DNA from: Prosapia bicincta
Taxonomy: Eukaryota > Arthropoda > Insecta > Hemiptera > Cercopidae
Length of the DNA: 64,000 nt
NCBI GenBank assembly: GCA_036971475.1
Contig: JBAIZL010000005.1
Span: 241,988,323-242,052,322 of the forward strand
Direction of reading: 5' to 3'
Position numbers and translations under genes: made by a program. Positions 44,932 to 59,956 of the stretch are shown here, in pieces (the first letter of the stretch is position 1; the number at the start of each line of letters is the position of its first letter). The notes under the pieces were generated by a model. It was given only the letters and a program-made list of their open reading frames with translations, made no database searches and was not told the DNA's origin.

Positions 44932-47900
44932 TCTATCTGCAGCCAGCGTAAAGAAGTCAGAACCAAGAGCTACCAAAACCCCTTTTACACTAACTGTATT
45001 AGATCCTCCTCCCAAATGGAAACCCACTACATTAAGCTAAATATCAATCACCCTGATCCATTATTCTATCTGCAGCCAATGTAAAGAAGTCAGAACCAAG
45101 AGCTACAGAAACCGCTCTTACACCAATTTAATTAGATCCTCCTCCCAAATGGAAACCCATTACATTAAGCCAAATACCCATGACCCTGATCCATTATTCT
45201 ATCTGCAGCCAGCGTAAAAAAGTCAGAATCAAGAGCTACCGAAACCCCTCTTACACCAACTTAATTAGATCATCCTCCCAAATGGAAACCCACTACATTA
45301 AGCTAAATATCAATCACAATGATCCATTAATCTATCTGCAGCCAATGTAAAGAAGTCAGAACCAAGAGCTACCGAAAATCCTCTTACACTAACTTTATTA
45401 GGATAGTATCATATCACATATTGTAACTTTAATATACTTAAAATGTTCTATTTCTGTTCCTCAACAAAATTTTCAAGAATTAAATACGTTTGTTTAGGCT
45501 TATTTAATTATTGAAGTCAAATTTACGCCTCCAAAATGGAAGCGCCCTACAGCGAGCCAAATACCCATGACCCTGATCCATTATTCTATATTGTAACTTT
45601 AATATACTTAAAATGTTCTATTTCTGTTCCTCAACAAAATTTTCAAGAATTAAATATGTCTGTTTAGGCTTATTTAATTATTGAAGTCAAATTTACGCCT
45701 TCAAAATGGATGCGCCCTACAGCGAGCCAAATACCCATGACCCTGATCCATTATTCTATCTGCAGCCAGCGTAAAGAAGTCAGAACCTAGAGCTACCGAA
45801 ACCCCTCTTACACCAACTTAATTAGATCCTCCTCCCAAATGGAAACCCACTACATTAAGCTAAATATCAATCACCCTGATCCATTATTCTATCTGCAGCC
45901 AATGTAAAGAAGTCAGAACCAAGAGCTACAGAAATCCCTCTTACACCAACTTAATTAGATCCTCCTCCCAAATGGAAACCCACTACATTAAGCCAAATAC
46001 CCATGACCCTGATCCATTATTCTATCTGCAGCCAGCGTAAAAAAGTCAGAACCAAGAGCTACCGAAACCCCTCTTACACCAACTTAATTAGATCATCCTC
46101 CCAAATGGAAACCCACTACATTAAGCTAAATATCAATCACCCTGATCCATTATTCTATCTGCAGCCAATGTAAAGATGTCAGAACCAAGAGCTACCGAAA
46201 ATCCTCTTACACTAACTTTATTAGGATAGTATCATATCACATATTGTAACTTTAATATACTTAAAATGTTCTATTTCTGTTCCTCAACAAAATTTTCAAG
46301 AATTAAATATGTTTGTTTAGGCTTATTTAATTATTGAAGTCAAATTTACGTCTCCAAAATGGAAGCGCCCTACAGCGAGCAAAATACCCATGACCCTGAT
46401 CCATTATTCTATATTGTAACTTTAATATACTTAAAATGTTCTATTTCTGTTCCTCAACAAAATTTTCAAGAATTAAATATGTCTGTTTAGGCTTATTTAA
46501 TTATTGAAGTCAAATTTACGCCTCCAAAATGGAAGCGCCCTACAGCGAGCCAAATACCCATGACCCTGATCCATTATTCTATCTGCAGCCAGCGTAAAGA
46601 AGTCAGAACCTAGAGCTACCGAAACCCCTCTTACACCAACTTAATTAGATCCTCCTCCCAAATGGAAACCCACTACATTAAGCTAAATATCAATCACCCT
46701 GATCCATTATTCTATCTGCAGCCAATGTAAAGAAGTCAGAACCAAGAGCTACAGAAATCCCTCTTACACCAACTTAATTAGATCCTCCTCCCAAATGGAA
46801 ACAAACTACATTAAGCCAAATACCCATGACCCTGATCCATTATTCTATCTGCAGCCAGCGTAAAGAAGTCAGAACCAAGAGCTACCGAAACCCCTCTTAC
46901 ACCAAACTTAATTAGATCCTCCTCCCAAATGGAAACCCACTACATTAAGCTAAATATCAATCACCCTGATCCATTATTCTACCTGCAGCCAATGTAAAGA
47001 AGTCAGAAAAAGAGCTACAGAAACCCCTCTTACACCAATTTAATTAGATCCTCCTCCCAAATGGAAACCCACTACATTAAGCCAAATACCCATGACCCTG
47101 ATCCATTATTCTATCTGCAGCCAGCGTAAAGAAGTCAGAACCAAGAGCTACCGAAACCCCTCTTACACCAACTTAATTAGATCCTCCTCCCAAATGGAAA
47201 CCCACTACATTAAGCCAAATACCCATGACCCTGATCCATTATTCTATCTGCAGCCAGCGTAAAGAAGTCAGAACCAAGAGCTACCGAAAATCCTCTTACA
47301 CTAACTTTATTAGGATAGTATCATATCACATATTGTAACTTTAATATACTTAAAATGTTCTATTTCTGTTCCTCAACATAATTTTCAAGAATTAAATATG
47401 TTTGTTTAGGCTTATTTAATTATTCAAGTCAAATTTACGCCTCCAAAATGGAAGCGCCCTACAGCGAGCCAAATACCCATGACCCTGATCCATTATTCTG
47501 TCTGCAGCCAGCGTAAAGAAGTCAGAACCTAGAGCTACCGAAACCCCTCTTACACCAACTTAATTAGATCCTACTCCCAAATGGAAACCCACTACATTAA
47601 GCTAAATATCAATCACCCTGATCCATTATTCTATCTGCAGCCAATGTAAAGAAGTCAGAACCAAGAGCTACAGAAATCCCTCTTACACCAACTTAATTAG
47701 ATCCTCCTCCCAAATGGAAACAAACTACATTAAGCCAAATACCCATGACCCTGATCCATTATTCTATCTGCAGCCAATGTAAAGAAGTCAGAACCAAGAG
47801 CTACAGAAACCGCTCTTACACCAATTTAATTAGATCCTCCTCCCAAATGGAAACCCACTACATTAAGCCAAATACCCATGACCCTGATCCATTATTCTAT

Positions 47901-49157
47901 CTGCAGCCAGCGTAAAAAAGTCAGAACCAAGAGCTACCGAAACCCCTCTTACACCAACTTAATTAGATCATCCTCCCAAATGGAAACCCACTACATTAAG
48001 CTAAATATCAATCAAACTGATCCATTATTCTATCTGCAGCCAATGTAAAGAAGTCAGAACCAAGAGCTACCGAAAATCCTCTTACACTAACTTTATTAGG
48101 ATAGTATCATATCACATATTGTAACTTTAATATACTTAAAATGTTCTATTTCTGTTCCTCAACAAAATTTTCATGAATTAAATATGTTTGTTTAGGCTTA
48201 TTTAATTATTGAAGTCAAATTTACGCCTCCAAAATGGAAGCGCCCTACAGCGAGCCAAATACCCATGACCCTGATCCATTATTCTATATTGTAACTTTAA
48301 TATACTTAAAATGTTCTATTTCTGTTCCTCAACAAAATTTTCAAGAATTAAATATGTCTGTTTAGGCTTATTTAATTATTGAAGTCAAATTTACGCCTCC
48401 AAAATGGAAGCGCCCTACAGCGAGCCAAATACCCATGACCCTGATCCATTATTCTATCTGCAGCCAGCGTAAAGAAGTCAGAACCTAGAGCTACCGAAAC
48501 CCCTCTTACACCAACTTAATTAGATCCTCCTCCCAAATGGAAACCCACTACATTAAGCTAAATATCAATCACCCTGATCCATTATTCTATCTGCAGCCAA
48601 TGTAAAGAAGTCAGAACCAAGAGCTACAGAAATCCCTCTTACACCAACTTAATTAGATCCTCCTCCCAAATGGAAACAAACTACATTAAGCCAAATACCC
48701 ATGACCCTGATCCATTATTCTATCTGCAGCCAGCGTAAAGAAGTCAGAACCAAGAGCTACCGAAACCTATCTTACACCAAACTTAATTAGATCCTCCTCC
48801 CAAATGGAAACCCACTACATTAAGCTAAATATCAATCACCCTGATCCATTATTCTACCTGCAGCCAATGTAAAGAAGTCAGAACCAAGAGCTACAGAAAC
48901 CCCTCTTACACCAATTTAATTAGATCCTCCTCCCAAATGGAAACCCACTACATTAAGCCAAATACCCATGACCCTGATCCATTATTCTATCTGCAGCCAG
49001 CGTAAAGAAGTCAGAACCAAGAGCTACCGAAACCCCTCTTACACCAACTTAATTAGATCCTCCTCCCAAATGGAAACCCACTACATTAAGCCAAATACCC
49101 ATGACCCTGATCCATTATTCTATCTGCAGCCAAGCGTAAAGAAGTCAGAACCAAGAG

Positions 49158-52100
49158 CTACCGAAAATCCTCTTATACTAACTTTATTAGGATAGTATCA
49201 TATCACATATTGTAACTTTAATATACTTAAAATGTTCTATTTCTGTTCCTCAACAAAATTTTCAAGAATTAAATATATCTGTTTAGGCTTATTTAATTAT
49301 TGAAGTCAAATTTACGCCTCCAAAATGGAAGCACCCTACAGCGAGCCAAATACCCATGACCCTGATCCATTATTCTATATTGTAACTTTAATATACTTAA
49401 AATGTTCTATTTCTGTTCCTCAACAAAATTTTCAAGAATTAAATATGTCTGTTTAGGCTTATTTAATTATTGAAGTCAAATTTACGCCTCCAAAATGGAA
49501 GCGCCCTACAGCGAGCCAAATACCCATGACCCTGATCCATTATTCTATCTGCAGCCAGCGTAAAGAGGTCAGAACCAAGAGCTACCGAAACCCCTCTTAC
49601 ACCAACTTAATTAGATCCTCCTCCCAAATGGAAACCCACTACATTAAGCTAAATATCAATCACCCTGATCCATTATTCTATCTGCAGCCAATGTAAAGAA
49701 GTCAGAACCAAGAGCTACAGAAATCCCTCTTACACCAACTTAATTAGATCCTCCTCCCAAATGGAAACCCACTACATTAAGCCAAATACCCATGACCCTG
49801 ATCCATTATTCTATCTGCAGCCAATGTAAAGAAGTCAGAACCAAGAGCTACAGAAATCCCTCTTACACCAACTTAATTAGATCCTCCTCCCAAATGGAAA
49901 CCCACTACATTAAGCTAAATATCAATGACCCTGATCCATTATTCTATCTGCAGCCAATGTAAAGACGTCAGAACCAAAAGCTACAGAAATCCCACTTACA
50001 CCAACTTAATTTGATCCTCCTCCCAAATGGAAACCCACTACATTAACCTAAATATCAATGACCCTGATCCATTATTCTATCTGCAGCCAATGTAAAAAAG
50101 TCAGAACCAAGAGCTAAAGAAATCCCTCTTACACCAACTTAATTAGATCCTCCTCCCAAATGGAAACCCACTACATTAAGCTAAATATCAATGACCCTGA
50201 TCCATTATTCTATCTGCAGCCAATGTAAAGAAGTCAGAACCAAGAGCTACAGAAATCCCTCTTTACACCAAATTAATTAGATCCTCCTCCCAAATGGAAA
50301 CCCACTACATTAAGCTAAATATCAATGACCCTGATCCATTATTCTATCTGCAGCTAATGTAAAGAAGTCAGAATCAAAAGCTACAGAAATCCCACTTACA
50401 CTAACTTAATTAGATCCTCCTCCCAAATGGAAACCCACTACATTAAGCTAAATATCAATGACCCTGATCCATTATTCTATCTGCAGCCAATGTAAAGAAG
50501 TCAGAACCAACAGCTACAGAAATCCCTCTTACACCAACTTAATTAGATCCTCCTCCCAAATGGAAACCCACTACATTAAGCTAAATATCAATCACCCTGA
50601 TCCATTATTCTATCTGCAGCCAATGTAAAGAAGTCAGAACCAAGAGCTACAGAAATCCCTCTTACACCAACTTAATTAGATCCTCCTCCCAAATGAAAAC
50701 TTACTACATTAAGCTAAATATCAATGACCCTGATCCATTATTCTATCTGCAGCCAATGTAAAGAAGTCAGAACCAAGAGCTACAGAAATCTCTCTTACAT
50801 CAACTTAATTAGATCCTCCTCCCAAATGGAAACCCACTACATTAAGCTAAATATCAATGACCCTGATCCATTATTCTATCTGCAGCCAATGTAAAGAAGT
50901 CAGAACCAAGAGCTACAGAAATCCCTCTTACACCAACTTAATTAGATCCTCCTCCCAAATGGAAACCCACTACATTAAGCTAAATATCAATGACCCTGAT
51001 CCATTATTCTATCTGCAGCCAATGTAAAGAAGTCAGAACCAAGAGCTACAGAAATCCCTCTTACACCAACTTAATTAGATCCTCCTCCCAAATTTTAAAC
51101 CCACTACATTAAGCTAAATATTAATGACCCTGATCCATTATTCTATCTGCAGCCAGCGTAAAGAAGTCAGAACCAAGAGCTACAGAAATCCCTCTTACAC
51201 CAACTTAGTTAGATCGTCCTCCCAAATGGAAACCCACTACATTAAGCCAAATACCCATGACCCTGATCCATTATTCTATCTGCAGCCAGCGTAATGAAGT
51301 CAGAACCAAGAGCTACAGAAACCCCTCTTACACCAACTTAATTAGATCCTCCTCCCAAATGGAAACCCACTACATTAAGCTAAATATCAATCACCCTGAT
51401 CCATTATTCTATCTGCAGCCAATGTAAAGAAGTCAGAACCAATAGCTACAGAAATCCCTCTTACACCAACTTAATTAGATCCTCCTCCCAAATGGAAACC
51501 TTTATATTAAGCTAAATATCAATCACCCTGATCCATTATTCTATCTGCAGCCAATGTAAAGAAGTCAGAACCAAGAGCTACAGAAATCCCTCTTACACCA
51601 ACTTAATTAGATCCTCCTCCCAAATGGAGACCCACTACATTAAGCCAAATACCCATGACCCTGATCCATTATTCTATCTGCAGCCAGCGTATAGAAGTCA
51701 GAACCTAGAGCTACCGAAACCCCTCTTACACCAACTTAATTAGATCCTCCTCCCAAATGGGAACCCACTACATTAAGCTAAATATCAATCACCCTGATCC
51801 ATTATTCTATCTGCAGCCAATGTAAAGAAGTCAGAACCAAGAGCTACAGAAATCCCTCTTACACCAACTTAATTAGATCCTCCTCCCAAATGGAAACCCA
51901 CTACATTAAGCTAAATATCAATCACCCTGATCCATTATTCTATCTGCAGCCAATGTAAAGAAGTCAGAACCAAGAGCTACAGAAATCCCTCTTACACCAA
52001 CTTAATTAGATCTTCCTCCCAAATGGAAACCCACTACATTAAGCCAAATACCCATGACCCTGATCCATTATTCTATCTGCAGCCAATGTAAAGAAGTCAG

Positions 52101-55100
52101 AACCAAGAGCTACAGAAATCCCTCTTACACCAACTTAATTAGATCCTCCTCAAAAATGGAAACCCACTACATTAAGCTAAATATCAATGACCCTGATCCA
52201 TTATTCTATCTGCAGCCAATGTAAAGAAGTCAGAACCAAAAGCTACAGAAATCCCACTTACACTAACTTAATTAGATCCTCCTCCCTAATGGAAACACAC
52301 TACATTAAGCTAAATATCAATGACCCTGATCCATTATTCTATCTGCAGCCAATGTAAAGAAGTCAGAACCAAGAGCTACAGAAATCCCTCTTACACCAAC
52401 TTAATTAGATCCTCCTCCCAAATGGAAACCCACTACATTAAGCTAAATATCAATCACCCTGATCCATTATTCTATCTGCAGCCAATGTAAAGAAGTCAGA
52501 ACCAAGAGCTACAGAAATCCCTCGTACACCAACTTAATTAGATCCTCCTCCCAAATGGAAACAAACTACATTAAGCCAAATACCCATGACCCTGATCATT
52601 ATTCTATCTGCAGCCAGCGTAAAGAAGTCAGAACCAAGAGCTACCGAAACCCCTCTTACACCAAACTTAATTAGATCCTCCTCCCAAATGGAAACCCACT
52701 ACATTAAGCTAAATTACAATCACCCTGATCCATTATTCTACCTGCAGCCAATGTAAAGAAGTCAGAAAAAAGAGCTACAGAAACCCCTCTTACACCAATT
52801 TAATTAGATCCTCCTCCCAAATGGAAACCCACTACATTAAGCCAAATACCCATGACCCTGATCCATTATTCTATCTGCAGCCAGCGTAAAGAAGTCAGAA
52901 CCAAGAGCTACCGAAACCCCTCTTACACCAACTTAATTAGATCCTCCTCCCAAATGGAAACCCACTACATTAAGCCAAATACCCATGACCCTGATCCATT
53001 ATTCTATCTGCAGCCAGCGTAAAGAAGTCAGAACCAAGAGCTACCGAAAATCCTCTTATACTAACTTTATTAGGATAGTATCATATCACATATTGTAACT
53101 TTAATATACTTAAAATGTTCTATTTCTGTTCCTCAACAAAATTTTCAAGAATTAAATATATCTGTTTAGGCTTATTTAATTATTGAAGTCAAATTTACGC
53201 CTCCAAAATGGAAGCACCCTACAGCGAGCCAAATACCCATGACCCTGATCCATTATTCTATATTGTAACTTTAATATACTTAAAATGTTCTATTTCTGTT
53301 CCTCAACAAAATTTTCAAGAATTAAATATGTCTGTTTAGGCTTATTTAATTATTGAAGTCAAATTTACGCCTCCAAAATGGAAGCGCCCTACAGCGAGCC
53401 AAATACCCATGACCCTGATCCATTATTCTATCTGCAGCCAGCGTAAAGAGGTCAGAACCAAGAGCTACCGAAACCCCTCTTACACCAACTTAATTAGATC
53501 CTCCTCCCAAATGGAAACCCACTACATTAAGCTAAATATCAATCACCCTGATCCATTATTCTATCTGCAGCCAATGTAAAGAAGTCAGAACCAAGAGCTA
53601 CAGAAAGCCCTCTTACACCAACTTAATTAGATCCTCCTCCCAAATGGAAACCCACTACATTAAGCCAAATACCCATGACCCTGATCCATTATTCTATCTG
53701 CAGCCAATGTAAAGAAGTCAGAACCAAGAGCTACAGAAATCCCTCTTACACCAACTTAATTAGATCCTCCTCCCAAATGGAAACCCACTACATTAAGCTA
53801 AATATCAATGACCCTGATCCATTATTCTATCTGCAGCCAATGTAAAGAAGTCAGAACCAAAAGCTACAGAAATCCCACTTACACCAACTTAATTTGATCC
53901 TCCTCCCAAATGGAAACCCACTACATTAACCTAAATATCAATGACCCTGATCCATTATTCTATCTGCAGCCAATGTAAAGAAGTCAGAACCAAGAGCTAA
54001 AGAAATCCCTCTTACACCAACTTAATTAGATCCTCCTCCCAAATGGAAACCCACTACATTAAGCTAAATATCAATGACCCTGATCCATTATTCTATCTGC
54101 AGCCAATGTAAAGAAGTCAGAACCAAGAGCTACAGAAATCCCTCTTTACACCAAATTAATTAGATCCTCCTTCCAAATGGAAACCCACTACATTAAGCTA
54201 AATATCAATGACCCTGATCCATTATTCTATCTGCAGCCAATGTAAAGAAGTCAGAATCAAAAGCTACAGAAATCCCACTTACACTAACTTAATTAGATCC
54301 TCCTCCCAAATGGAAACCCACTACATTAAGCTAAATATCAATGACCCTGATCCATTATTCTATCTGCAGCCAATGTAAAGAAGTCAGAACCAAGAGCTAC
54401 AGAAATCCCTCTTACACCAACTTAATTAGATCCTCCTCCCAAATGGAAACCCACTACATTAAGCTAAATATCAATCACCCTGATCCATTATTCTATCTGC
54501 AGCCAATGTAAAGAAGTCAGAACCAAGAGCTACAGAAATCCCTCTTACACCAACTTAATTAGATCCTCCTCCCAAATGAAAACCCACTACATTAAGCTAA
54601 ATATCAATGACCCTGATCCATTATTCTATCTGCAGCCAATGTAAAGAAGTCAGAACCAAGAGCTACAGAAATCCCTCTTACACCAACTTAATTAGATCCT
54701 CCTCAAAAATGGAAACCCACTACATTAAGCTAAATATCAATGACCCTGATCCATTATTCTATCTGCAGCCAATGTAAAGAAGTCAGAACCAAGAGCTACA
54801 GAAATCCCTCTCACACCAACTTAATTAGATCCTCCTCCCAAATGGAAACCCACTACATTAAGCTAAATATCAATGACCCTGATCCATTATTCTATCTGCA
54901 GCCAATGTAAAGAAGTCAGAACCAAGAGCTACAGAAATAACTCTTACACCAACTTAATTAGATCCTCCTCCCAAATGGAGACCCACTACATTAAGCCAAA
55001 TACCCATGACCCTGATCCATTATTCTATCTGCAGCCAGCGTAAAGAAGTCAGAACCTAGAGCTACCGAAACCCCTCTTACACCAACTTAATTAGATCCTC

Positions 55101-56924
55101 CTCCCAAATTTTAAACCCACTACATTAAGCTAAATATTAATGACCCTGATCCATTATTCTATCTGCAGCCAGCGTAAAGAAGTCAGAACCAAGAGCTACA
55201 GAAATCCCTCTTACACCAACTTAATTAGATCGTCCTCCCAAATGGAAACCCACTACATTAAGCCAAATACCCATGACCCTGATCCATTATTCTATCTGCA
55301 GCCAGCGTATAGAAGTCAGAACCTAGAGCTACCGAAACCCCTCTTACACCAACTTAATTAGATCCTCCTCCCAAATGGGAACCCACTACATTAAGCTAAA
55401 TATCAATCACCCTGATCCATTATTCTATCTGCAGCCAATGTAAAGAAGTCAGAACCAAGAGCTACAGAAATCCCTCTTACACCAACTTAATTAGATCCTC
55501 CTCCCAAATGGAAAACCACTACATTAAGCTAAATATCAATCACCCTGATCCATTATTCTATCTGCAGCCAATGTAAAGAAGTCAGAACCAAGAGCTACAG
55601 AAATCCCTCTTACACCAACTTAATTAGATCTTCCTCCCAAATGGAAACCCACTACATTAAGCCAAATACCCATGACCCTGATCCATTATTCTATCTGCAG
55701 CCAATGTAAAGAAGTCAGAACCAAGAGCTACAGAAATCCCTCTTACACCAACTTAATTAGATCCTCCTCAAAAATGGAAACCCACTACATTAAGCTAAAT
55801 ATCAATGACCCTGATCCATTATTCTATCTGCAGCCAATGTAAAGAAGTCAGAACCAAAAGCTACAGAAATCCCACTTACACTAACTTAATTAGATCCTCC
55901 TCCCAAATGGAAACCCACTACATTAAGCTAAATATCAATGACCCTGATCCATTATTCTATCTGCAGCCAATGTAAAGAAGTCAGAACCAAGAGCTACAGA
56001 AATCCCTCTTACACCAACTTAATTAGATCCTCCTCCCAAATGGAAACCCACTACATTAAGCTAAATATCAATCACCCTGATCCATTATTCTATCTGCAGC
56101 CAATGTAAAGAAGTCAGAACCAATAGCTACAGAAATCCCTCTTACACCAACTTAATTAGATCCTCCTCCCAAATGGAAACCTTTATATTAAGCTAAATAT
56201 CAATCACCCTGATCCATTATTCTATCTGCAGCCAATGTAAAGAAGTCAGAACCAAGAGCTACAGAAATCCCTCTTACACCAACTTAATTAGATCCTCCTC
56301 CCAAATGGAGACCCACTACATTAAGCCAAATACCCATGACCCTGATCCATTATTCTATCTGCAGCCAGCGTATAGAAGTCAGAACCTAGAGCTACCGAAA
56401 CCCCTCTTACACCAACTTAATTAGATCCTCCTCCCAAATGGGAACCCACTACATTAAGCTAAATATCAATCACCCTGATCCATTATTCTATCTGCAGCCA
56501 ATGTAAAGAAGTCAGAACCAAGAGCTACAGAAATCCCTCTTACACCAACTTAATTAGATCCTCCTCCCAAATGGAAACCCACTACATTAAGCTAAATATC
56601 AATCACCCTGATCCATTATTCTATCTGCAGCCAATGTAAAGAAGTCAGAACCAAGAGCTACAGAAATCCCTCTTACACCAACTTAATTAGATCTTCCTCC
56701 CAAATGGAAACCCACTACATTAAGCCAAATACCCATGACCCTGATCCATTATTCTATCTGCAGCCAATGTAAAGAAGTCAGAACCAAGAGCTACAGAAAT
56801 CCCTCTTACACCAACTTAATTAGATCCTCCTCAAAAATGGAAACCCACTACATTAAGCTAAATATCAATGACCCTGATCCATTATTCTATCTGCAGCCAA
56901 TGTAAAGAAGTCAGAACCAAAAGC
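49158..56924. repeat. 3,883-bp higher-order duplication inside the satellite
   Basis: Rare variants recur at a constant 3,883-bp offset: the TCTTATACTAAC junction (the preceding CTACCGAAAA at 49,158 and 53,041) and TAAAGAGGTCAGAACC (49,561 and 53,444). Further right the offset changes: CCTTTATATTAAGC at 51,500 and 56,181 is 4,681 bp apart, that is six more 133-bp units. So additional units were gained after the large duplication. The exact right end of the second copy is not resolved. Confidence 0.8.
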
Positions 56925-58560
56925 TACAGAAATCCCACTTACACTAACTTAATTAGATCCTCCTCCCAAATGGAAACCCACTACATTAAGCTAAATATCA
57001 ATGACCCTGATCCATTATTCTATCTGCAGCCAATGTAAAGAAGTCAGAACCAAGAGCTACAGAAATCCCTCTTACACCAACTTAATTAGATCCTCCTCCC
57101 AAATGGAAACCCACTACATTAAGCTAAATATCAATGACCCTGATCCATTATTCTATCTGCAGCCAATGTAAAGAAGTCAGAACCAAGAGCTACAGAAATC
57201 CCTCTTACACCAACTTAATTAGATCCTCCTCAAAAATGGAAACCCACTACATTAAGCTAAATATCAATGACCCTGATCCATTATTCTATCTGCAGCCAAT
57301 GTAAAGAAGTCAGAACCAAGAGCTACAGAAATCCCTCTTACACCAACTTAATTAGATCCTCCTCCCAAATGGAAACCCACTACATTAAGCTAAATATCAA
57401 TCACCCTGATCCATTATTCTATCTGCAGCCAATGTAAAGAAGTCAGAACCAAGAGCTACAGAAATCCCTCTTACACCAACTTAATTAGATCCTCCTCCCA
57501 AATGGAGACCCTCTACATTAAGCCAAATACCCATGACCCTGATCCATTATTCTATCTGCAGCCAGCGTAAAGAAGTCAGAACCTAGAGCTACCGAAACCC
57601 CTCTTACACCAACTTAATTAGATCCTCCTCCCAAATTTTAAACCCACTACATTAAGCTAAATATTAATGACCCTGATCCATTATTCTATCTGCAGCCAGC
57701 GTAAAGAAGTCAGAACCAAGAGCTACAGAAATCCCTCTTACACCAACTTAATTAGATCCTCCTCCCAAATGGAAACCCACTACATTAAGCCAAATACCCA
57801 TGACCCTGATCCATTATTCTATCTGCAGCCAGCGTAAAGAAGTCAGAACCAAGAGCTACAGAAACCCCTCTTACACCAACTTAATTAGATCCTCCTCCCA
57901 AATGGAAACCCACTACATTAAGCTAAATATCAATCACCCTGATCCATTATTCTATCTGCAGCCAATGTAAAGAAGTCAGAACCAATAGCTACAGAAATCC
58001 CTCTTACACCAACTTAATTAGATCCTTCTCCCAAATGGAAACCCACTACATCAAGCTAAATATTAATGATCCTGATCCATTATTCTATCTGCAGCCAGCG
58101 TAAAGAAGTCAGAACCAAGAGCTACAGAAATCCCTCTTACACCAACTTAATTAGATCCTCCTCCCAAATGGAAACCCACTACATTAAGCCAAATACCCAT
58201 GACCCTGATCCATTATTCTATCTGCAGCCAGCGTAAAGAAGTCAGAACCAAGAGCTACAGAAACCCCTCTTACACCAACTTAATTAGATCCTCCTCCCAA
58301 ATGGAAACCCACTACATTAAGCTAAATATCAATGACCCTGATCCATTATTCTATCTGCAGCCAGCGTAAAGAAGTCAGAACCAAGAGCTACAGAAATCCC
58401 TCTTACACCAACTTAATTAGATCCTCCTCCCAAATGGAAACCCACTACATTAAGCCAAATACCCATGACTCTGATCCATTATTCTATCTGTAGCCAGCGT
58501 AAAGAAGTCAGAACCAAGAGCTACAGAAATCCCTCTTACACTAAACTTATTAGCTATAAA

Positions 58561-59204
58561 TGTTGTAAGAATAATTGAGAAAAGATATGACAATGTTTGC
58601 GTCGACCTTGACCCTGGATATACTGTACTACAAATAAATTACTTTTCTAAATAAAGAAACTAACGATTAAACACAAACGAAATACTGTATTATTGTTTAA
58701 AATAATATTTTAGAAGAAACTCATTAAACATAAAAACGATTTCATACCCGTACTTTGTACTAGTATAGACTAAACAAATATGAGAAATTTCACTTGCCAA
58801 AACGCCTTATCTGTTGATAATGTTATCACAAACTAACTCTGTTTGATAGGCATAAGGTCAACGAATGTTCTTGTTGACGGATTTTACGGCTTGTTTCTGG
58901 GTTTGGGGTCATACGTCGAATAACTTTGATCCCGTAAGTTTAGTTTAAACTAAACAGAAATTATCGTTTTGGAGAAATAATTAGATGCAGTGTTAGTAAA
59001 ACGTATTAACCGTTTATTTTTAGACTAAATTCCGCTGAACAATAATAAAACAAACAACTAAGTATTTACAAAAACTGAATGCAACTAAATATAAACAATG
59101 AAAAATTATAAGTAATTTTATGTTAAAAAAAATATTTATTATATATATTTGCAATTTGAAGACGGTCAGCCAGAAAGACGGTTGGGATGGGCAAGATTTT
59201 AAAT
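58561..59204. other. Unassigned spacer
   Basis: Unique AT-rich sequence between satellite and retrotransposon. Confidence 0.5.
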
Positions 59205-59956
59205 ATACTTACTTTACTTTACTTTATCCAATGCCCGCCCTTGGCTGTTGAACCATTCGGCGTCGAGCCTCCCAGTAACGACCGGTTCTGGACAGCTGGT
59301 CGTCCAGTTCAGGACAGGTTGAAATGTGGTCCCCATTCATGACACCATTGAGACAGAGCGGACACGTATCGGACTCCGCTAGGCCGAAACGGTAGAGGTG
59401 GGCCTGGAGATAGTCGTGTCCTGCCAGAAGCCGAAAGTCAGCCACGGCAGTTGCTCTATCGCTTGTGGGCACCAAAGGACCGCGACTGCTAAGTGATGCC
59501 CACTGTTTCCCCCTGCTGGCTTCCTCATGATCTTTTTTAATGGAGCGTTTAAGGATTGCATCAATAAGGTGTTTGGCAGAGATGAGGCTGGTTTCTGCAT
59601 TTGGTTGTTGCATCTGCGTTCCATTTTTTGCTAGGTCGTCTGCTCCTTCGTTACCTGTGATGCCAACGTGACTTGGGATCCACTGAAGGCTAATTGACCA
59701 TTCATTTTGCAAAAGATGTGAGATTGCTTCTCGGCAGTGGAATATGTTCGAACAGTCTGTTGAAGAGTTGTCGGCTATTGCAATTATGGCGGCTTGGGAG
59801 TCTATAAAGAAAACAGCTCGTTGGTGGTTCGTTGCTGGGTGATGCGCAGCAAGAGCCCCTGCGGCCAGTCGCACTTCCCCATCAAAATTACTTGTGTTTG
59901 CCCCAACGCCCTGGCTGATTTCAGGCTGACTGTAAATATAGTCCGTCCATATAATA
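59205..59956 (-). mobile_element. LINE 3' end (I/R1-type, with RNase H)
   Basis: Minus-strand retrotransposon tail: an RNase H coding region followed, 3', by a short (TAAAG)n-like tail at about 59,205-59,226. The 5' part (endonuclease, RT) is missing because a hAT element abuts at about 59,957. Confidence 0.82.
59224..59955 (-). pseudogene. RNase H domain of a non-LTR retrotransposon
   Basis: Open from at least 59,955 to a stop at 59,224-59,226 with no ATG in view (GTG at 59,874 is just an internal Val). Order: IWTDYIYSQPE (first catalytic Asp, codon 59,941-59,943), NTSNFDGEVRLAAGAL (catalytic Glu), AVFFIDSQAAI (second Asp) and WIPSHVGITGNEGADDLAK (His and final Asp). All catalytic residues are present. 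A CPLCLNGVMNGDHISTCPEL segment downstream looks like the C-terminal zinc-knuckle of such ORF2 proteins. The enzyme removes RNA from the RNA-DNA hybrid during retrotransposition. The domain is intact but the protein is truncated. Confidence 0.9.

Larger units (their letters stand above)
44571..58560. repeat. Satellite block: 133-bp unit B with 170-bp module A
   Basis: About 14 kb of tandem DNA. Unit B is 133 bp with CTGATCCATTATTCTATCTG, AAGAAGTCAGAACCAAGAGC, TTAATTAGATCCTCCTCCC and CACTACATTAAGC. It occurs in two main flavours: CCAGCGTAA with CCGAAACCCC, and CCAATGTAA with CAGAAATCCC. There are close to 90 copies. Thirteen A modules interrupt it, mostly as tandem pairs. The block ends abruptly at about 58,560 in unique sequence. 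Short open frames such as 48,968-49,195 and 55,140-55,361 are chance frames. Confidence 0.97.
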
